Source: CAZENU01 sp965222125 (lineage in GTDB: Bacteria > Chloroflexota > Dehalococcoidia > Lucifugimonadales > CAZENU01). Taken from it: DNA of 64,000 nucleotides. This document shows, one piece after another, positions 1 to 8,717 of this stretch (within the stretch, counting starts at the first letter, position 1; each line of letters opens with the position of its first letter). Both the position numbers and the translations under genes were made by a program. The notes under the pieces were generated by a model. That model saw only the letters and a program-made list of their open reading frames with translations, searched no databases and was not told the origin of the DNA. The stretch lies in contig CBDCTC010000006.1 in NCBI GenBank assembly GCA_965222125.1, forward strand, positions 248,001 to 312,000, written 5' to 3'.

Positions 1-67
1 GCCATCGCCCAACCCCAAGCGCCTTCCGAGTTGGCAGCTATCGCGAGTCAGCGAAGGGAGCAGAGAA

Positions 68-811
68 ATGAAGCGAATCATTGTCGTTCTCATGGTCTTG
101 GCGACGTTCGTATTGACTTCCACCTCAATAGCCCAGGCCAACGAGCCTGAGACCTTCATCAAAGTAGGTGGCGAGACAACCTCCGTATCGGTCGGCGACT
201 CGTTCGACGCGGCAGCATCAGGAGCGGCCGGTGCATCTAGCGAATGCAGTGAGATCACGTTGGGCGGTTACCTGGACGAGTCCATAGCATCCGCCGAGGT
301 CCTCGCCACGATCGACGAAGACTGCCGCATCACGATCATGGGCATCTCCCATGAAACCGCGCCCGTGGCCGGAGCCAGCGGAGCTGACGGCAACTCGGAC
401 CCGGATCCCGTTCGCTACACCGGATGGGCCAAGTCGGAGTTGAACGACCCGATCCGGATAGACTTGGCAGCCGTGTACGTGCGGATGACCTACTACGTGA
501 TCCTGGAGGACAACATAGTCTATGGCGAAGACCCGTACCACAAGTGCACTCGGTTCCCGCCCTCCGGTTGGGTGGTGAGGAGTTGCTCCAGCACAGCATC
601 GTTGAGTGAGTCCAGTTCAATCTGGATAAAGGGGCGCGGGACCTTCGCCAACCCCCTCATTACGGACAGGCTCCTCCTTCCTTCTCACCACACCCAGACG
701 GCCAAGTTCACGGCGTGGCCGACGAGGAGTGACTATGCCTGCACCCACGTAGGACGTGTTGGCGGGCCTGTCCACTGGACTTGCCGCGGCGTACGGAATA
801 CGCACAACTAG
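68..811 (+). CDS. secreted protein of unknown function
   Basis: This 247-residue protein begins with a basic Met-Lys-Arg start, a hydrophobic stretch and an Ala-Gln-Ala cleavage-like site at about residue 24, so it is probably exported by Sec. The mature part is polar, with Cys residues near 60, 80, 158 and 173 and again near the C-terminus that could form disulfides. I do not recognise a family. A GGGAG ribosome site lies a few bases upstream of the ATG. A 59-codon membrane gene starts three bases after the stop, so the two are probably co-transcribed. Confidence 0.6.
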   Translation: MKRIIVVLMVLATFVLTSTSIAQANEPETFIKVGGETTSVSVGDSFDAAASGAAGASSECSEITLGGYLDESIASAEVLATIDEDCRITIMGISHETAPVAGASGADGNSDPDPVRYTGWAKSELNDPIRIDLAAVYVRMTYYVILEDNIVYGEDPYHKCTRFPPSGWVVRSCSSTASLSESSSIWIKGRGTFANPLITDRLLLPSHHTQTAKFTAWPTRSDYACTHVGRVGGPVHWTCRGVRNTHN

Positions 812-814
812 ACG

Positions 815-994
815 ATGGCGTTCCTGTGGTTCGTAATTCCCGGGGCGGTCGCTGGCGCGTTCGCGTACCACGTGGCCGCCTCCAACAAGGAGAGGCACCC
901 CTGGCTGTGGTTCCTGGTAGCTTTCGCGGTAGTCGCGCCGGTGTCTCTATGGTGCGCCGTCACCTTCGGCACCGACAGCATCAGCAGCAATTGA
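815..994 (+). CDS. small two-helix membrane protein (59 aa)
   Basis: An ATG three bases after the previous stop opens a 59-codon frame ending in TGA. The product has two hydrophobic segments (about residues 3-17 and 30-52) separated by a charged turn around Asn-Lys-Glu-Arg-His, which predicts a small hairpin membrane protein. The tight spacing suggests translational coupling to the secreted protein upstream. No family is recognised; the call rests on hydropathy pattern and gene spacing only. Confidence 0.5.
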   Translation: MAFLWFVIPGAVAGAFAYHVAASNKERHPWLWFLVAFAVVAPVSLWCAVTFGTDSISSN

Positions 995-1380
995 TGGAAT
1001 GGCCCGTCCTCGGTATCAACATCGGGGGCGGGCAACGCGCGCGCCGAAACTGACTCCCCGGGGAACCTGTTAGAGTTGGAATACCTCCTTCGCTCTCTCT
1101 ATCGCCTCTTGTAGCTTTATTTCGTCGCGCGCCATTTTCCTCGTCTCGGGGGCGCGCCTCTCCTAGTAGTCCTTCCAACGTCTCCGACCGTAGTACCAGC
1201 GGTGTTTCATCAACTCCCAGAACGGAATAGCGATCAAGGCGGTTACGAATGATTCCAATGAGAACCTCCTCCCGGATATTCCGGTGGAGGCTTTTCGTGT
1301 TGCCGGCCGTCTCCCATTTCGGTACCATCGGTTTCCGCCGGCCCCCCGGCGCCCACACCGTCAGGAGATGGAGCGACACA
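995..1380. other. intergenic region without a recognisable gene
   Basis: About 390 bases with no convincing reading frame on either strand. It must hold the promoter of the amidohydrolase gene. The last 20 bases carry its GGAGATGGAG ribosome-binding region. Confidence 0.4.
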
Positions 1381-2121
1381 ATGCCTGTAGTAGACGCCCA
1401 CACCCACATCGGCCCCTGCCGGGTCTTCGACCTGGACGACAGCGAGCAGGGTCTGCTCGACAGCATGAACGCAAACGGGATCGACGTCAGCCTGGTGCAG
1501 CCCTACCCCGGGGCTCCTTCCGCCGCGGAGGTGCACGACCGGATCGCCGCGATGGCGAAGGCGAACCCCGGCAGGATCTTCGGAATCGCTAGCATCAATC
1601 CCCACCAGGACCGCGGCGCCTACTTCAGCGAGTTGAGCCGGTGCGTGAAGGATCTCGGATTCGTTGCCGTCAAGCTGCACACGATCGGTCACGCGATGAA
1701 CCCCGCCGGAGCGGACGGCACGATGGTGTTCGAGTCCGCCCGGGAGCTCGGGATACCGGTCATGGTCCACACGGGCCCGGGCATCCCGTTCGCCGCGCCG
1801 TCGTCGGTCGCGCCGCAGCTCGAAGCCTTCCCGGACGTCCCGGTCGTCCTGGCCCACGCCGGCCACGGCATCTTCAGCGGTGAGGCCATCGTCCTCGCGC
1901 AGACGTACCCTCAGGTCTCGGTGGAGCCGTCCTGGTGTACCTTCTATCACGTTGGGATGATGGTCGAAGCGCTGGGCGCCGACCGGGTGATGCTCGGCAG
2001 CGACCTGCCGGGAAACGTCGCGGTGATGACGGAAACCGTCCGCGCGCTGGGCCTCTCCGACGAAGACCAGGCGATGGTGATGGGCGGGTCGGCCGCCAGG
2101 ATATTCAAGCTGGACCTGTAG
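1381..2121 (+). CDS. amidohydrolase-2 family metal-dependent hydrolase
   Basis: The 246-residue product starts with Met-Pro-Val-Val-Asp-Ala-His-Thr-His, the first metal-binding His-x-His strand of the amidohydrolase TIM barrel. Further metal-ligand candidates follow: the His in VHTGPG near residue 137, the His in LAHAGHG near 158 and the Asp in LGSDLP near 205. The ATG at 1381 is chosen because a GGAGATGGAG site precedes it and homology-like sequence starts there, although the frame is open further upstream. Family members hydrolyse or decarboxylate small carboxylates and lactones; the substrate is unknown. It is followed 12 bases later by an ABM-domain gene and then a gamma-glutamyltransferase gene, suggesting one catabolic operon. 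Confidence 0.8.
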   Translation: MPVVDAHTHIGPCRVFDLDDSEQGLLDSMNANGIDVSLVQPYPGAPSAAEVHDRIAAMAKANPGRIFGIASINPHQDRGAYFSELSRCVKDLGFVAVKLHTIGHAMNPAGADGTMVFESARELGIPVMVHTGPGIPFAAPSSVAPQLEAFPDVPVVLAHAGHGIFSGEAIVLAQTYPQVSVEPSWCTFYHVGMMVEALGADRVMLGSDLPGNVAVMTETVRALGLSDEDQAMVMGGSAARIFKLDL

Positions 2122-2133
2122 GAGGCAACTCCG

Positions 2134-2469
2134 ATGATCTCACTGCACGTATACCTTACCCCGGCCGCAGGCAAGGAGGCCGAGCTGGACTCCGCCATAA
2201 GCGACGCGTGGATGACAGCCATGGCGGGGCAGCCTGGCTTCATCAGCGCCGCCGTCCTGAAGCCGTTCTCCAATGACGCCCTCGCCGCGCTGCAGGCGTC
2301 CGTTCCCGAGCACGCCATAGAGGTCGTCGCGTTCTGGACGTCCGAGGAGGAGCGGCTGGCCTGGGTCGCCCGCCCCATCCACGACGAGGTGTTCGAAAAG
2401 GTCCTCGCCGCGGCCGAGGGCGTATCCTTCACGCTGCAGACCGCCCCCGATAGCTGGAACATCGAGTGA
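2134..2469 (+). CDS. antibiotic biosynthesis monooxygenase-like (ABM) domain protein
   Basis: A 111-residue protein with the beta-alpha-beta-beta pattern of small dimeric alpha/beta-barrel proteins. It opens with MISLHVYLTPAAGKE, has a central PGFISAAVL strand, and then a VVAFWTSEEE strand leading to a helix, as in ABM domains. These proteins are heme or quinone monooxygenases or subunits acting with a neighbouring enzyme. It lies 12 bases after the amidohydrolase and probably shares its mRNA. The fold call is a pattern match; catalytic activity is not evident. Confidence 0.6.
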   Translation: MISLHVYLTPAAGKEAELDSAISDAWMTAMAGQPGFISAAVLKPFSNDALAALQASVPEHAIEVVAFWTSEEERLAWVARPIHDEVFEKVLAAAEGVSFTLQTAPDSWNIE

Positions 2470-2573
2470 CGGCGACGGAGGCCCGGCGCCGCGAGGCTCG
2501 TTGACACCCGAAGACCGCCGCTGATAGTCTGCCGTCTGCCAAGCCCACATCTAAGGCTGACGGAGCGCATCGA

Positions 2574-4373
2574 ATGGCAGGCTTCACCACACGACCGGTA
2601 ATCATGGGTACCCGAGGCGTCGTCACCTCGGGCCACTATCTGGCCACCGCGGCCGGCTTCCGAATGATGGAGCAGGGCGGCAACGCCATCGACGCGGCCG
2701 CGGCGATGTGCATCTGCCTGAACCTGCTCGAGCCGCAGAGCAACGGCATCGGCGGCGAGGCGCCCACCCTGGTCTACTCGGCCAAGGAGGGAAAGGCGTT
2801 CGCGATCAGCGGCATGGGCTGGTCGCCCGCCTCGTTCACCGTCGACTGGTGCCGGGACAACGGGATTGACCTGATCCCGGGCGACGGCTACCTGCCCGCC
2901 TGCGTGCCTGCCGTCGTCGACACCTGGGCCGTCGCGCTGACGAGATTCGGCACGATGAGCTACTCCCAGGTGCTCCAACCGGCCATCGAGCTGGCGGAGA
3001 ACGGCTTTCCGATGTACGCCGGGCTGCACAACGCCCTGCTCGGTAACTACTCCAGGTTCACGGAGCTCTATCCCTCCACCGGAGAGGTCTACTACGACGA
3101 CGGCCGCGTCCCGGAGGTAGGCGAGGTGTTCCGGAACCCCGAATTCGCCGAGTCGCTCCGGGTCATGTGCCGGGCGGAGGACGGCGCGAAGGCGCGGGGC
3201 CGCGCGGCCGGCATCGAGGCGGCGCGCGACGCCTTCTACAAGGGACCGATCGCCGAGCGCATCGCCCGCTTCATAGCCGACAACCCCGTCATGGACGCGA
3301 GCGGCAGGGCGCACGCCGGTATGCTGACCTACGACGACATCGCCGAGTGGCGCGCGACCGTCGAGGAGACGGCCAGCTACGACTACAAGGGCCTGACGGT
3401 ACACAAGTGCCCCCCGTGGACCCAGGGGCCGACCTTCCTGCAGCAGCTCGCGATCCTGGATCGCCTCGATGTGCAGGCCATGGGCCACAACTCAGCCGAA
3501 TACCTCCACACCTGGATCGAGTCCGCCAAGCTCGCCTTCGCCGACCGCGAGGCCTACTACGGCGACCCGCTGTTCGACGACACGCCGTTCGACACTCTGC
3601 TGTCCGGCGACTACAACGACGGCCGGCGCGGACTCATCGGTCCGACGGCGTCGCTGGAGCAGCGGCCCGGCGACGTAGGCAACGGCGTCCCGGCATACGC
3701 CATCGCCGACGTGGGCGAGGACAACCGGGCGGCGCTCGGAATCGCCGCCTCGGTCACAGGCGAACAGGACCTGCGCGACGTCCACGACGGCGACACCACC
3801 CATCTCGACGCCGTCGACCACGAGGGCAACATGGTCTCCGCCACGCCGAGCGGCGGCTGGCTCCCCTCTTCGCCGGTCGTCAGCGGACTCGGCTTCCCAA
3901 TCGGGACGCGGGGCCAGATGTTCTATCTCAACTCCGCTAGGCCCAACGCGTTGCAGCCGCACAAGCGGCCCAGGGCGACGCTCACGCCCTCGCTGGTCAC
4001 CCGCGACGGGGAGCCGTACATGGTCTTCGGCACTCCGGGAGGCGACAGCCAGGAGCAGATGACGCTCCAGTTCTTCCTGAACTACGTCGAGTTCGGGATG
4101 AACGTCCAGGAGGCGCTCGACGCGCCGACGGTACGGTCGAGCCACTTCCCGTCGTCCTTCTATCCCAAGAAGGCCAACCCCGGGCACATGGTCGCGGAGG
4201 GCCGCATACCGGAGCCAGTCACGTCCAACCTCGAATCCCGCGGCCACATCGTCGCACGGACCGGGGACTGGGACGGCGGCAAGGTGCTGGCCATCAGGTA
4301 CGACGCCGAGCGCGGCGTTATCTTCGGCGGCGCATCCCCCAAGGGCGACATCGGCTACGCCTTCGGCTGGTAG
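2574..4373 (+). CDS. gamma-glutamyltransferase family protein
   Basis: A 599-residue Ntn-hydrolase precursor. The N-terminal part has the VVTSGHYLATAAGFRMMEQG and GGNAIDAAAAMC features of the family. The autoprocessing and nucleophile site is GDTTHLDAVD, with Thr at about residue 408 expected to become the N-terminus of the small subunit. A GGW segment and a late GGDSQ motif fit the substrate-binding loops. No signal peptide is visible, so it is likely cytoplasmic, unlike the periplasmic E. coli enzyme. Members of this branch include glutathione hydrolases, cephalosporin acylases and 2-hydroxy-acid amidases. With the upstream amidohydrolase it may open and process an amide or lactam compound. 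Confidence 0.88.
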   Translation: MAGFTTRPVIMGTRGVVTSGHYLATAAGFRMMEQGGNAIDAAAAMCICLNLLEPQSNGIGGEAPTLVYSAKEGKAFAISGMGWSPASFTVDWCRDNGIDLIPGDGYLPACVPAVVDTWAVALTRFGTMSYSQVLQPAIELAENGFPMYAGLHNALLGNYSRFTELYPSTGEVYYDDGRVPEVGEVFRNPEFAESLRVMCRAEDGAKARGRAAGIEAARDAFYKGPIAERIARFIADNPVMDASGRAHAGMLTYDDIAEWRATVEETASYDYKGLTVHKCPPWTQGPTFLQQLAILDRLDVQAMGHNSAEYLHTWIESAKLAFADREAYYGDPLFDDTPFDTLLSGDYNDGRRGLIGPTASLEQRPGDVGNGVPAYAIADVGEDNRAALGIAASVTGEQDLRDVHDGDTTHLDAVDHEGNMVSATPSGGWLPSSPVVSGLGFPIGTRGQMFYLNSARPNALQPHKRPRATLTPSLVTRDGEPYMVFGTPGGDSQEQMTLQFFLNYVEFGMNVQEALDAPTVRSSHFPSSFYPKKANPGHMVAEGRIPEPVTSNLESRGHIVARTGDWDGGKVLAIRYDAERGVIFGGASPKGDIGYAFGW

Positions 4374-4397
4374 CCCCCCCCCAGCGGCGTGGGTGCG

Positions 4398-5843
4398 CTA
4401 CTCCAGCCAGAACGCGAATAGCTTGCAGTCGCGGAGGGTGAACCGGAGGCGCACCCGCCGGGCGCCGGGAGGTCCGCCCTTCCAGGCGACGGAGGCCGCG
4501 AGGTGGTCGCCCGTGATGGGGGCGCTCTCGGAAGCCGTATAGCCCGGAATGGGCTCCATCGTGTCGGCCTCGATCAGGGCCGCCCGCAACTCGCCCCGCG
4601 CGTCCACGTTGACGCTCACCGTCTCGCCGTCCCAATCGAACGGCTCTGTTACGACGTGTCCCTCGACGGCGGTGTCCAGCGAGACGAACCCGTCCAGACG
4701 GAGCTTGGCGAGGTGCAGCGCGCTGTGGTCGTCGAAGAGCTCGGGGGCGATGAAGCCGTACCTGTCCTGCTCCCAGTAGAGCTGCCTGTTGTCGCGGATC
4801 CTCAACGCGTTGTAGTAGACCCATATCTCGTCGTCTCGGACGATGGGCCTGCCGCACAGCAGGTTCTGGGCCGTGCCGTAGCGGACGCCGTCCCACGGCT
4901 CGATGCCGATGAACAGATCCCGGTCCGCGACCCGCTCCCAGTTGTACAGGTCGTGCGACACGGTCATCTCAACCTGGTTCAGCCCCGTGTCGTTGCCCAG
5001 GCCGTCCGGCCCGGCCGGGTTGTAGATGACCGGAAAGCCGACGTACAGGCCCTCGTAGGGCATCACGGCCATCTGGTAGCACTGCGCCACCGAGTACTCG
5101 CGCGGGGCGATGACGGGCGGCGTCAGGCAGTCCGGGTCGTCCGCGGCCCGCTGAATGCGCTCCACCCGGTTGCGGTCGTCGACCTCGTCCGTGTTGAAGA
5201 CCAGCCGCGGGAACGAGAAGCGCTCGAAGTCGGTGCTCGTGGACAGGTAGACGGAGCGCCCCCACTGGGTGGCCTGCTTGACGAAAGCCAGGAACTGCTG
5301 CGTGTACTCGTCGTATATGAGGTGGGACTCGTCCTGGCTGGGTATGGGCGACACGTCCAGCATCGTCCAGTCGAACCCGTCCGGCGACACGCCGAGCCAC
5401 CGGTCACGGCTGTCGAACAGACCCTTGTAGCGTCGCGCCGGGTCCTCGTCGCGGTCGTCCCTGAGGATGTGGTATAGGCGCCGCACGTCCGGGTTCCCGG
5501 CGACGTTGTTGTCGCGAGAGCCGTCGACCGTGAAGAGGCCCAGGGACGACACGTCCCATTCGATACCGTCTGGGGAGGTCGCGTAGCAGGAAAGCCTCCT
5601 GCCTTGTCCGGCGGACGAGTAGGCGCCGTTGTGCCACCACTCCCAGAGACGCTTCTCCGGGTTCCATATGGGCGAGCTGCGGCTCTGCAGACCGATCTGG
5701 CCCCGCGACCAGTCCGGCCTCAGCACCGGGCCGAACTTCTCCGGCCGGTTCAGCCGGCGCGTGACTCCGGACATCGAGTGTATGGCGTGGTCGTCGAGAA
5801 AGAGCTGTTTGTGCTCCGCCGGCTTGAGAAGCGTCTCACCCAC
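4398..5843 (-). CDS. beta-propeller glycoside hydrolase-like protein
   Basis: A 481-residue cytoplasmic protein with repeated Trp- and Asp-rich beta-strand blocks (for example SSPIWNPEKRLWEWWHNG, then the YKGLFDSRDRW and WTMLDVSPIPSQDESHLIYD segments) resembling five-bladed propellers of the GH32/GH43 type. The C-terminal 130 residues look like an attached beta-sandwich. Catalytic acids were not assigned. It follows the aldolase and PIG-L genes on the same strand with short gaps, so it may act on a related carbohydrate-derived substrate. It converges on the gamma-glutamyltransferase gene with 24 bases between stops. Confidence 0.55.
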   Translation of the reverse strand: MGETLLKPAEHKQLFLDDHAIHSMSGVTRRLNRPEKFGPVLRPDWSRGQIGLQSRSSPIWNPEKRLWEWWHNGAYSSAGQGRRLSCYATSPDGIEWDVSSLGLFTVDGSRDNNVAGNPDVRRLYHILRDDRDEDPARRYKGLFDSRDRWLGVSPDGFDWTMLDVSPIPSQDESHLIYDEYTQQFLAFVKQATQWGRSVYLSTSTDFERFSFPRLVFNTDEVDDRNRVERIQRAADDPDCLTPPVIAPREYSVAQCYQMAVMPYEGLYVGFPVIYNPAGPDGLGNDTGLNQVEMTVSHDLYNWERVADRDLFIGIEPWDGVRYGTAQNLLCGRPIVRDDEIWVYYNALRIRDNRQLYWEQDRYGFIAPELFDDHSALHLAKLRLDGFVSLDTAVEGHVVTEPFDWDGETVSVNVDARGELRAALIEADTMEPIPGYTASESAPITGDHLAASVAWKGGPPGARRVRLRFTLRDCKLFAFWLE

Positions 5844-5856
5844 TCGCTACCCTCCT

Positions 5857-6606
5857 CTAGTCGCCGCGGCCTAGCTGCCGCAGCGCCTGCTCCGCGCCCT
5901 CTACAACCCAGCCGCCGTCCTCGCCGACCGTGACGAACAGGCATCCCGCGTCGATCCACTTGCGAGCTATCGCGGCACTCGGTGTCGATATTCCGGGTAT
6001 CTTGCCCGTGCGCCCGCAGGCCTCAATCACCTCGACGATGGCCGCGTCGTGCTCCGGGCTTCTCATCACCAGCCCCATCGACCGCGACAGGTCGTTCGGG
6101 CCTATCCAGCAGCCGTCGATGCCGTCGACCGACAGGATCTCCTCCGCGTTCCTGTGTCCGTCCGCGGTCTCGATCTGCACCGCGACGAAGAGCTCGTCGC
6201 CGATCCAGGTGTCGTAGTCCGGTCCGAGGTGTCCCGTGCCGAAGGGGCCGAAGGAACGTCCTCCGAGCGGCGGGTAGTGGGCGGCCTGGGCGACCATCCG
6301 GGCCTCGTCGGCGTTGTTGACCATCGGCGCGACCACGCCCATGGCCCCCGCGTCCAGCAGCCGCCCGATCAGGCCGAAGTCGTTGCGGCGCACTCGGGCC
6401 ATCGGCACCGCCGACCCGAGGCTGATGCTCTTGAATGCGTACATGGCCGAATCGTCGCCCCAGCTCCCGTGCTGCGTGTCGACCAGAACGAAGTCGAACG
6501 CCAGCCCGGACATGAGCTCCGCCGACAGCGGCGAGCCCAGACCGGCCTCGCCTCCGAGCGCCGGCTTGCCTTCGAGCATCCTCTTCTTCGCCGCGTTCGT
6601 CGTCAT
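5857..6606 (-). CDS. HpcH/HpaI family class II aldolase
   Basis: A 249-residue TIM-barrel protein. LAFDFVLVDTQHG carries the Asp and His region of HpcH/HpaI aldolases, and GAMGVVAPMVNNADEA and VQIETADG (the metal-ligand Glu strand) follow in order. DGCWIGPNDLSRSMG matches the second metal ligand Asp. Family members cleave 4-hydroxy-2-oxo acids to pyruvate plus an aldehyde, using a divalent metal. It sits between the PIG-L and propeller genes with gaps of 36 and 13 bases, indicating one transcript. The exact aldol substrate cannot be told. Confidence 0.85.
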   Translation of the reverse strand: MTTNAAKKRMLEGKPALGGEAGLGSPLSAELMSGLAFDFVLVDTQHGSWGDDSAMYAFKSISLGSAVPMARVRRNDFGLIGRLLDAGAMGVVAPMVNNADEARMVAQAAHYPPLGGRSFGPFGTGHLGPDYDTWIGDELFVAVQIETADGHRNAEEILSVDGIDGCWIGPNDLSRSMGLVMRSPEHDAAIVEVIEACGRTGKIPGISTPSAAIARKWIDAGCLFVTVGEDGGWVVEGAEQALRQLGRGD

Positions 6607-6642
6607 GAGTCCTCCGTCCGTGACGGACTGTCCCGTGGCGTG

Positions 6643-7506
6643 TCAGTCCACCGGTATCCGATACGATGAGATTGCCATGCTCTCGTGGTCTGACAGAGAC
6701 GCCCGCTTGATGGTGTTCTCGGAGAGCGGGAGGTAGTCGTAGGTCTGGGCTCTCTGTGAGATGAAGCCCTCCGCGTAGGCGACGCCGCCCGCGCCGCCGA
6801 AGGCGCCGTCGACGGTCTCGATCCGCTTCCTGGCGTACGCCCCGCCGTATCCCTGGCTTACCAGGGCGTCCAGCGCCGCCAGCTTCTTGTCGACGACGTC
6901 CGTGATGTCTATGAAAACGTCGTTGTAGTAGCCGCCCTCAGAGCCCCAAACGGTGTTGGGAACGTTTGCCGCGCCGGTGCCGAAGAAGTACGTTGCGGCC
7001 GTCCTGTGCGGCGGATTCGTGTCGCCCGGGTCTACGCCACCGGCCAAGCCCGTCGCGTAGACGGCGATCTGCCCGGCCACGGCGTGAGCGTTCGTTATGC
7101 CGTCGCCCTCCTTCGGGAAGTGCGTAAGGACGATGTCGGGCCGGATTCGGCGAATCAGCCGGGCGACCTTGCGTACCACCTCATCTGTAAGGAGCAGGAC
7201 GGCATCGTCCTCGCCGAGGAAATAGACGTCCTCGAAGCCGAGTATCCGGCCGGCCGCCCGGACCTCCTCGACCTTGACGTCCGAGCGTTCCGCCATCAGC
7301 TTCATCAGCTCGTCGGCGTCCGGGATCGAGTCGCGGTGGCTCATCTCCTCGCTGATCACGACGTCGTGAACCCTGGCGCCGTGCGTGACCACGATGCAGG
7401 CGACGTAGTCGCCGCGCCGGGAGTGGTGGGCCATCGTGCCGCCGGACTGGTCGAAGACGTCCGCCGGGTGGGCCCCGATGCACAACAGTCGAAGAGGTCT
7501 ATCCAT
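6643..7506 (-). CDS. PIG-L/LmbE family deacetylase
   Basis: A 287-residue protein starting with a Rossmann-like strand and CIGAHPAD, a variant of the AHPDD zinc-binding motif of PIG-L deacetylases, and carrying a later TDADE-like acidic segment and VLTHFPKEGDG, the site of another metal-binding His. The ATG at 7506 has a clean AAAGGAG eight bases upstream; the frame is open another 68 codons but without a ribosome site. Family members remove N-acetyl groups from amino sugars or thiol conjugates. It is the first gene of a three-gene minus-strand operon with the aldolase and propeller genes. The second Asp of AHPDD is displaced, so activity should not be assumed. Confidence 0.75.
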   Translation of the reverse strand: MDRPLRLLCIGAHPADVFDQSGGTMAHHSRRGDYVACIVVTHGARVHDVVISEEMSHRDSIPDADELMKLMAERSDVKVEEVRAAGRILGFEDVYFLGEDDAVLLLTDEVVRKVARLIRRIRPDIVLTHFPKEGDGITNAHAVAGQIAVYATGLAGGVDPGDTNPPHRTAATYFFGTGAANVPNTVWGSEGGYYNDVFIDITDVVDKKLAALDALVSQGYGGAYARKRIETVDGAFGGAGGVAYAEGFISQRAQTYDYLPLSENTIKRASLSDHESMAISSYRIPVD

Positions 7507-7775
7507 GAATCGAACGCTCCTTTGGTCCTTTATCCGACTGTCCGAGCCAGGCGCGCGCAGGGCCTCACCGAACTCGGACATCACTTTCGCCGTCACGGAG
7601 TTGACGGGCCTTCTACCGCAAACGTACCATCGTCCCGACTTTGAACCGTCGAGCCGAGGCCCCCGGCTGCGGCTCCGGGGCGAAGCGAGGCTCAGACTAA
7701 CACGAATCACGGGGCCGCGGTAGTGGATGCTTGCCCGCTACGCCCGACCGCTGCCTGCCGAATAAGGAGACGACA

Positions 7776-8666
7776 TTGAGGGAACTGAAGGGAATCCTGC
7801 CGGCCACCGTGTCGCCGAACAGACCGGACGGCTCGTTCGACGCGGCGGCGATGCGTAAGATCGTCCGCCATCAGATCGACGCAGGGTCGGACGGGGTATA
7901 CGTCTGCGGCGGCACGGGCGAGGGGCTGCTGATGAGCAGAGAAGACCGCGAGCTGGCTCTTGAGACGACGTTGGAGGAGCTGAACGGCGAGGCAGCGGTC
8001 ATCGCCCACATCGGCGCGTTCCAGACGGCCGAGACGGTCGCGCTGGCCCGGCACGCCAGCCGCGCCGGGGCCGACGCCATCGCCGCCCTGCCGCCCGCCT
8101 ACTTCTACGTCCCCGACGACGACGGCATGATCGAGTACTACAAGACCGTGGCCGACGCCTCCGACGTGCCGCTGCTGATCTACAACATTCCGCAGCGCAC
8201 CCGCATCACGATGACGGAGGGCCTCTTCACCCGGCTGCTCGACATACCCAACGTCGTCGGAATGAAGGACTCCAGCGGCGACATCTTCGCGCTCGGCAAC
8301 CTCGTGGCCAAGACCGGGGACCCGGTCATCTTCGAGGGCGAGGACGCGACGGTGCTGTGGGCGCTCATGGCCGGGGCGAAGGGCGGCATCGGGTCGACCT
8401 CCAACGTCATGCCGCACCTGTATGTCAGGATGTGGCGGGCCTTCCAGGACGGTCGCATCGACGATGCGGCGGCGACGCAGCTTCGCATCAACGAGTTCAT
8501 CGCGGTCCTGATCAGGGTGAGCGTCATCTCCGCCGTGATGCATACGATGGAGTTTATCGGCCTCCCGTGCGGCCGTCCGCGCAGCCCCAACCGGGCGCTG
8601 TCCGAGGCCGAAGCCGCCGATCTGCGGGCGGGCCTGGACGCCGTAGGGTTCTTCGACGAGCATTAG
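7776..8666 (+). CDS. dihydrodipicolinate synthase/N-acetylneuraminate lyase family protein
   Basis: A 296-residue TIM-barrel lyase. The family signature is clear: CGGTGEG at about residue 46, IYNIPQRT with the catalytic Tyr near residue 136, and VGMKDSSGD with the Schiff-base Lys near residue 164. The start is taken as TTG at 7776 because AAGGAG sits seven bases upstream; an alternative TTG 45 bases earlier lacks a site. Many members outside lysine synthesis act as 2-keto-3-deoxy sugar aldolases, and the neighbouring dehydrogenase, aldolase and PIG-L genes favour such a catabolic role here. It diverges from the PIG-L operon across a 269-base shared promoter region. Confidence 0.85.
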   Translation: MRELKGILPATVSPNRPDGSFDAAAMRKIVRHQIDAGSDGVYVCGGTGEGLLMSREDRELALETTLEELNGEAAVIAHIGAFQTAETVALARHASRAGADAIAALPPAYFYVPDDDGMIEYYKTVADASDVPLLIYNIPQRTRITMTEGLFTRLLDIPNVVGMKDSSGDIFALGNLVAKTGDPVIFEGEDATVLWALMAGAKGGIGSTSNVMPHLYVRMWRAFQDGRIDDAAATQLRINEFIAVLIRVSVISAVMHTMEFIGLPCGRPRSPNRALSEAEAADLRAGLDAVGFFDEH

Positions 8667-8717
8667 CAGAGCCGGGCGGCCGTAGAGTCGCCCGAGAGTG
8701 GACATGCGGAGGCCGCC

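Noticed and set aside
1947..3488. Long minus-strand open frame opposite the gamma-glutamyltransferase gene
   Set aside because: High GC leaves long antisense frames open; the plus-strand product has clear family motifs and the antisense one is Arg/Val/His-rich without any.
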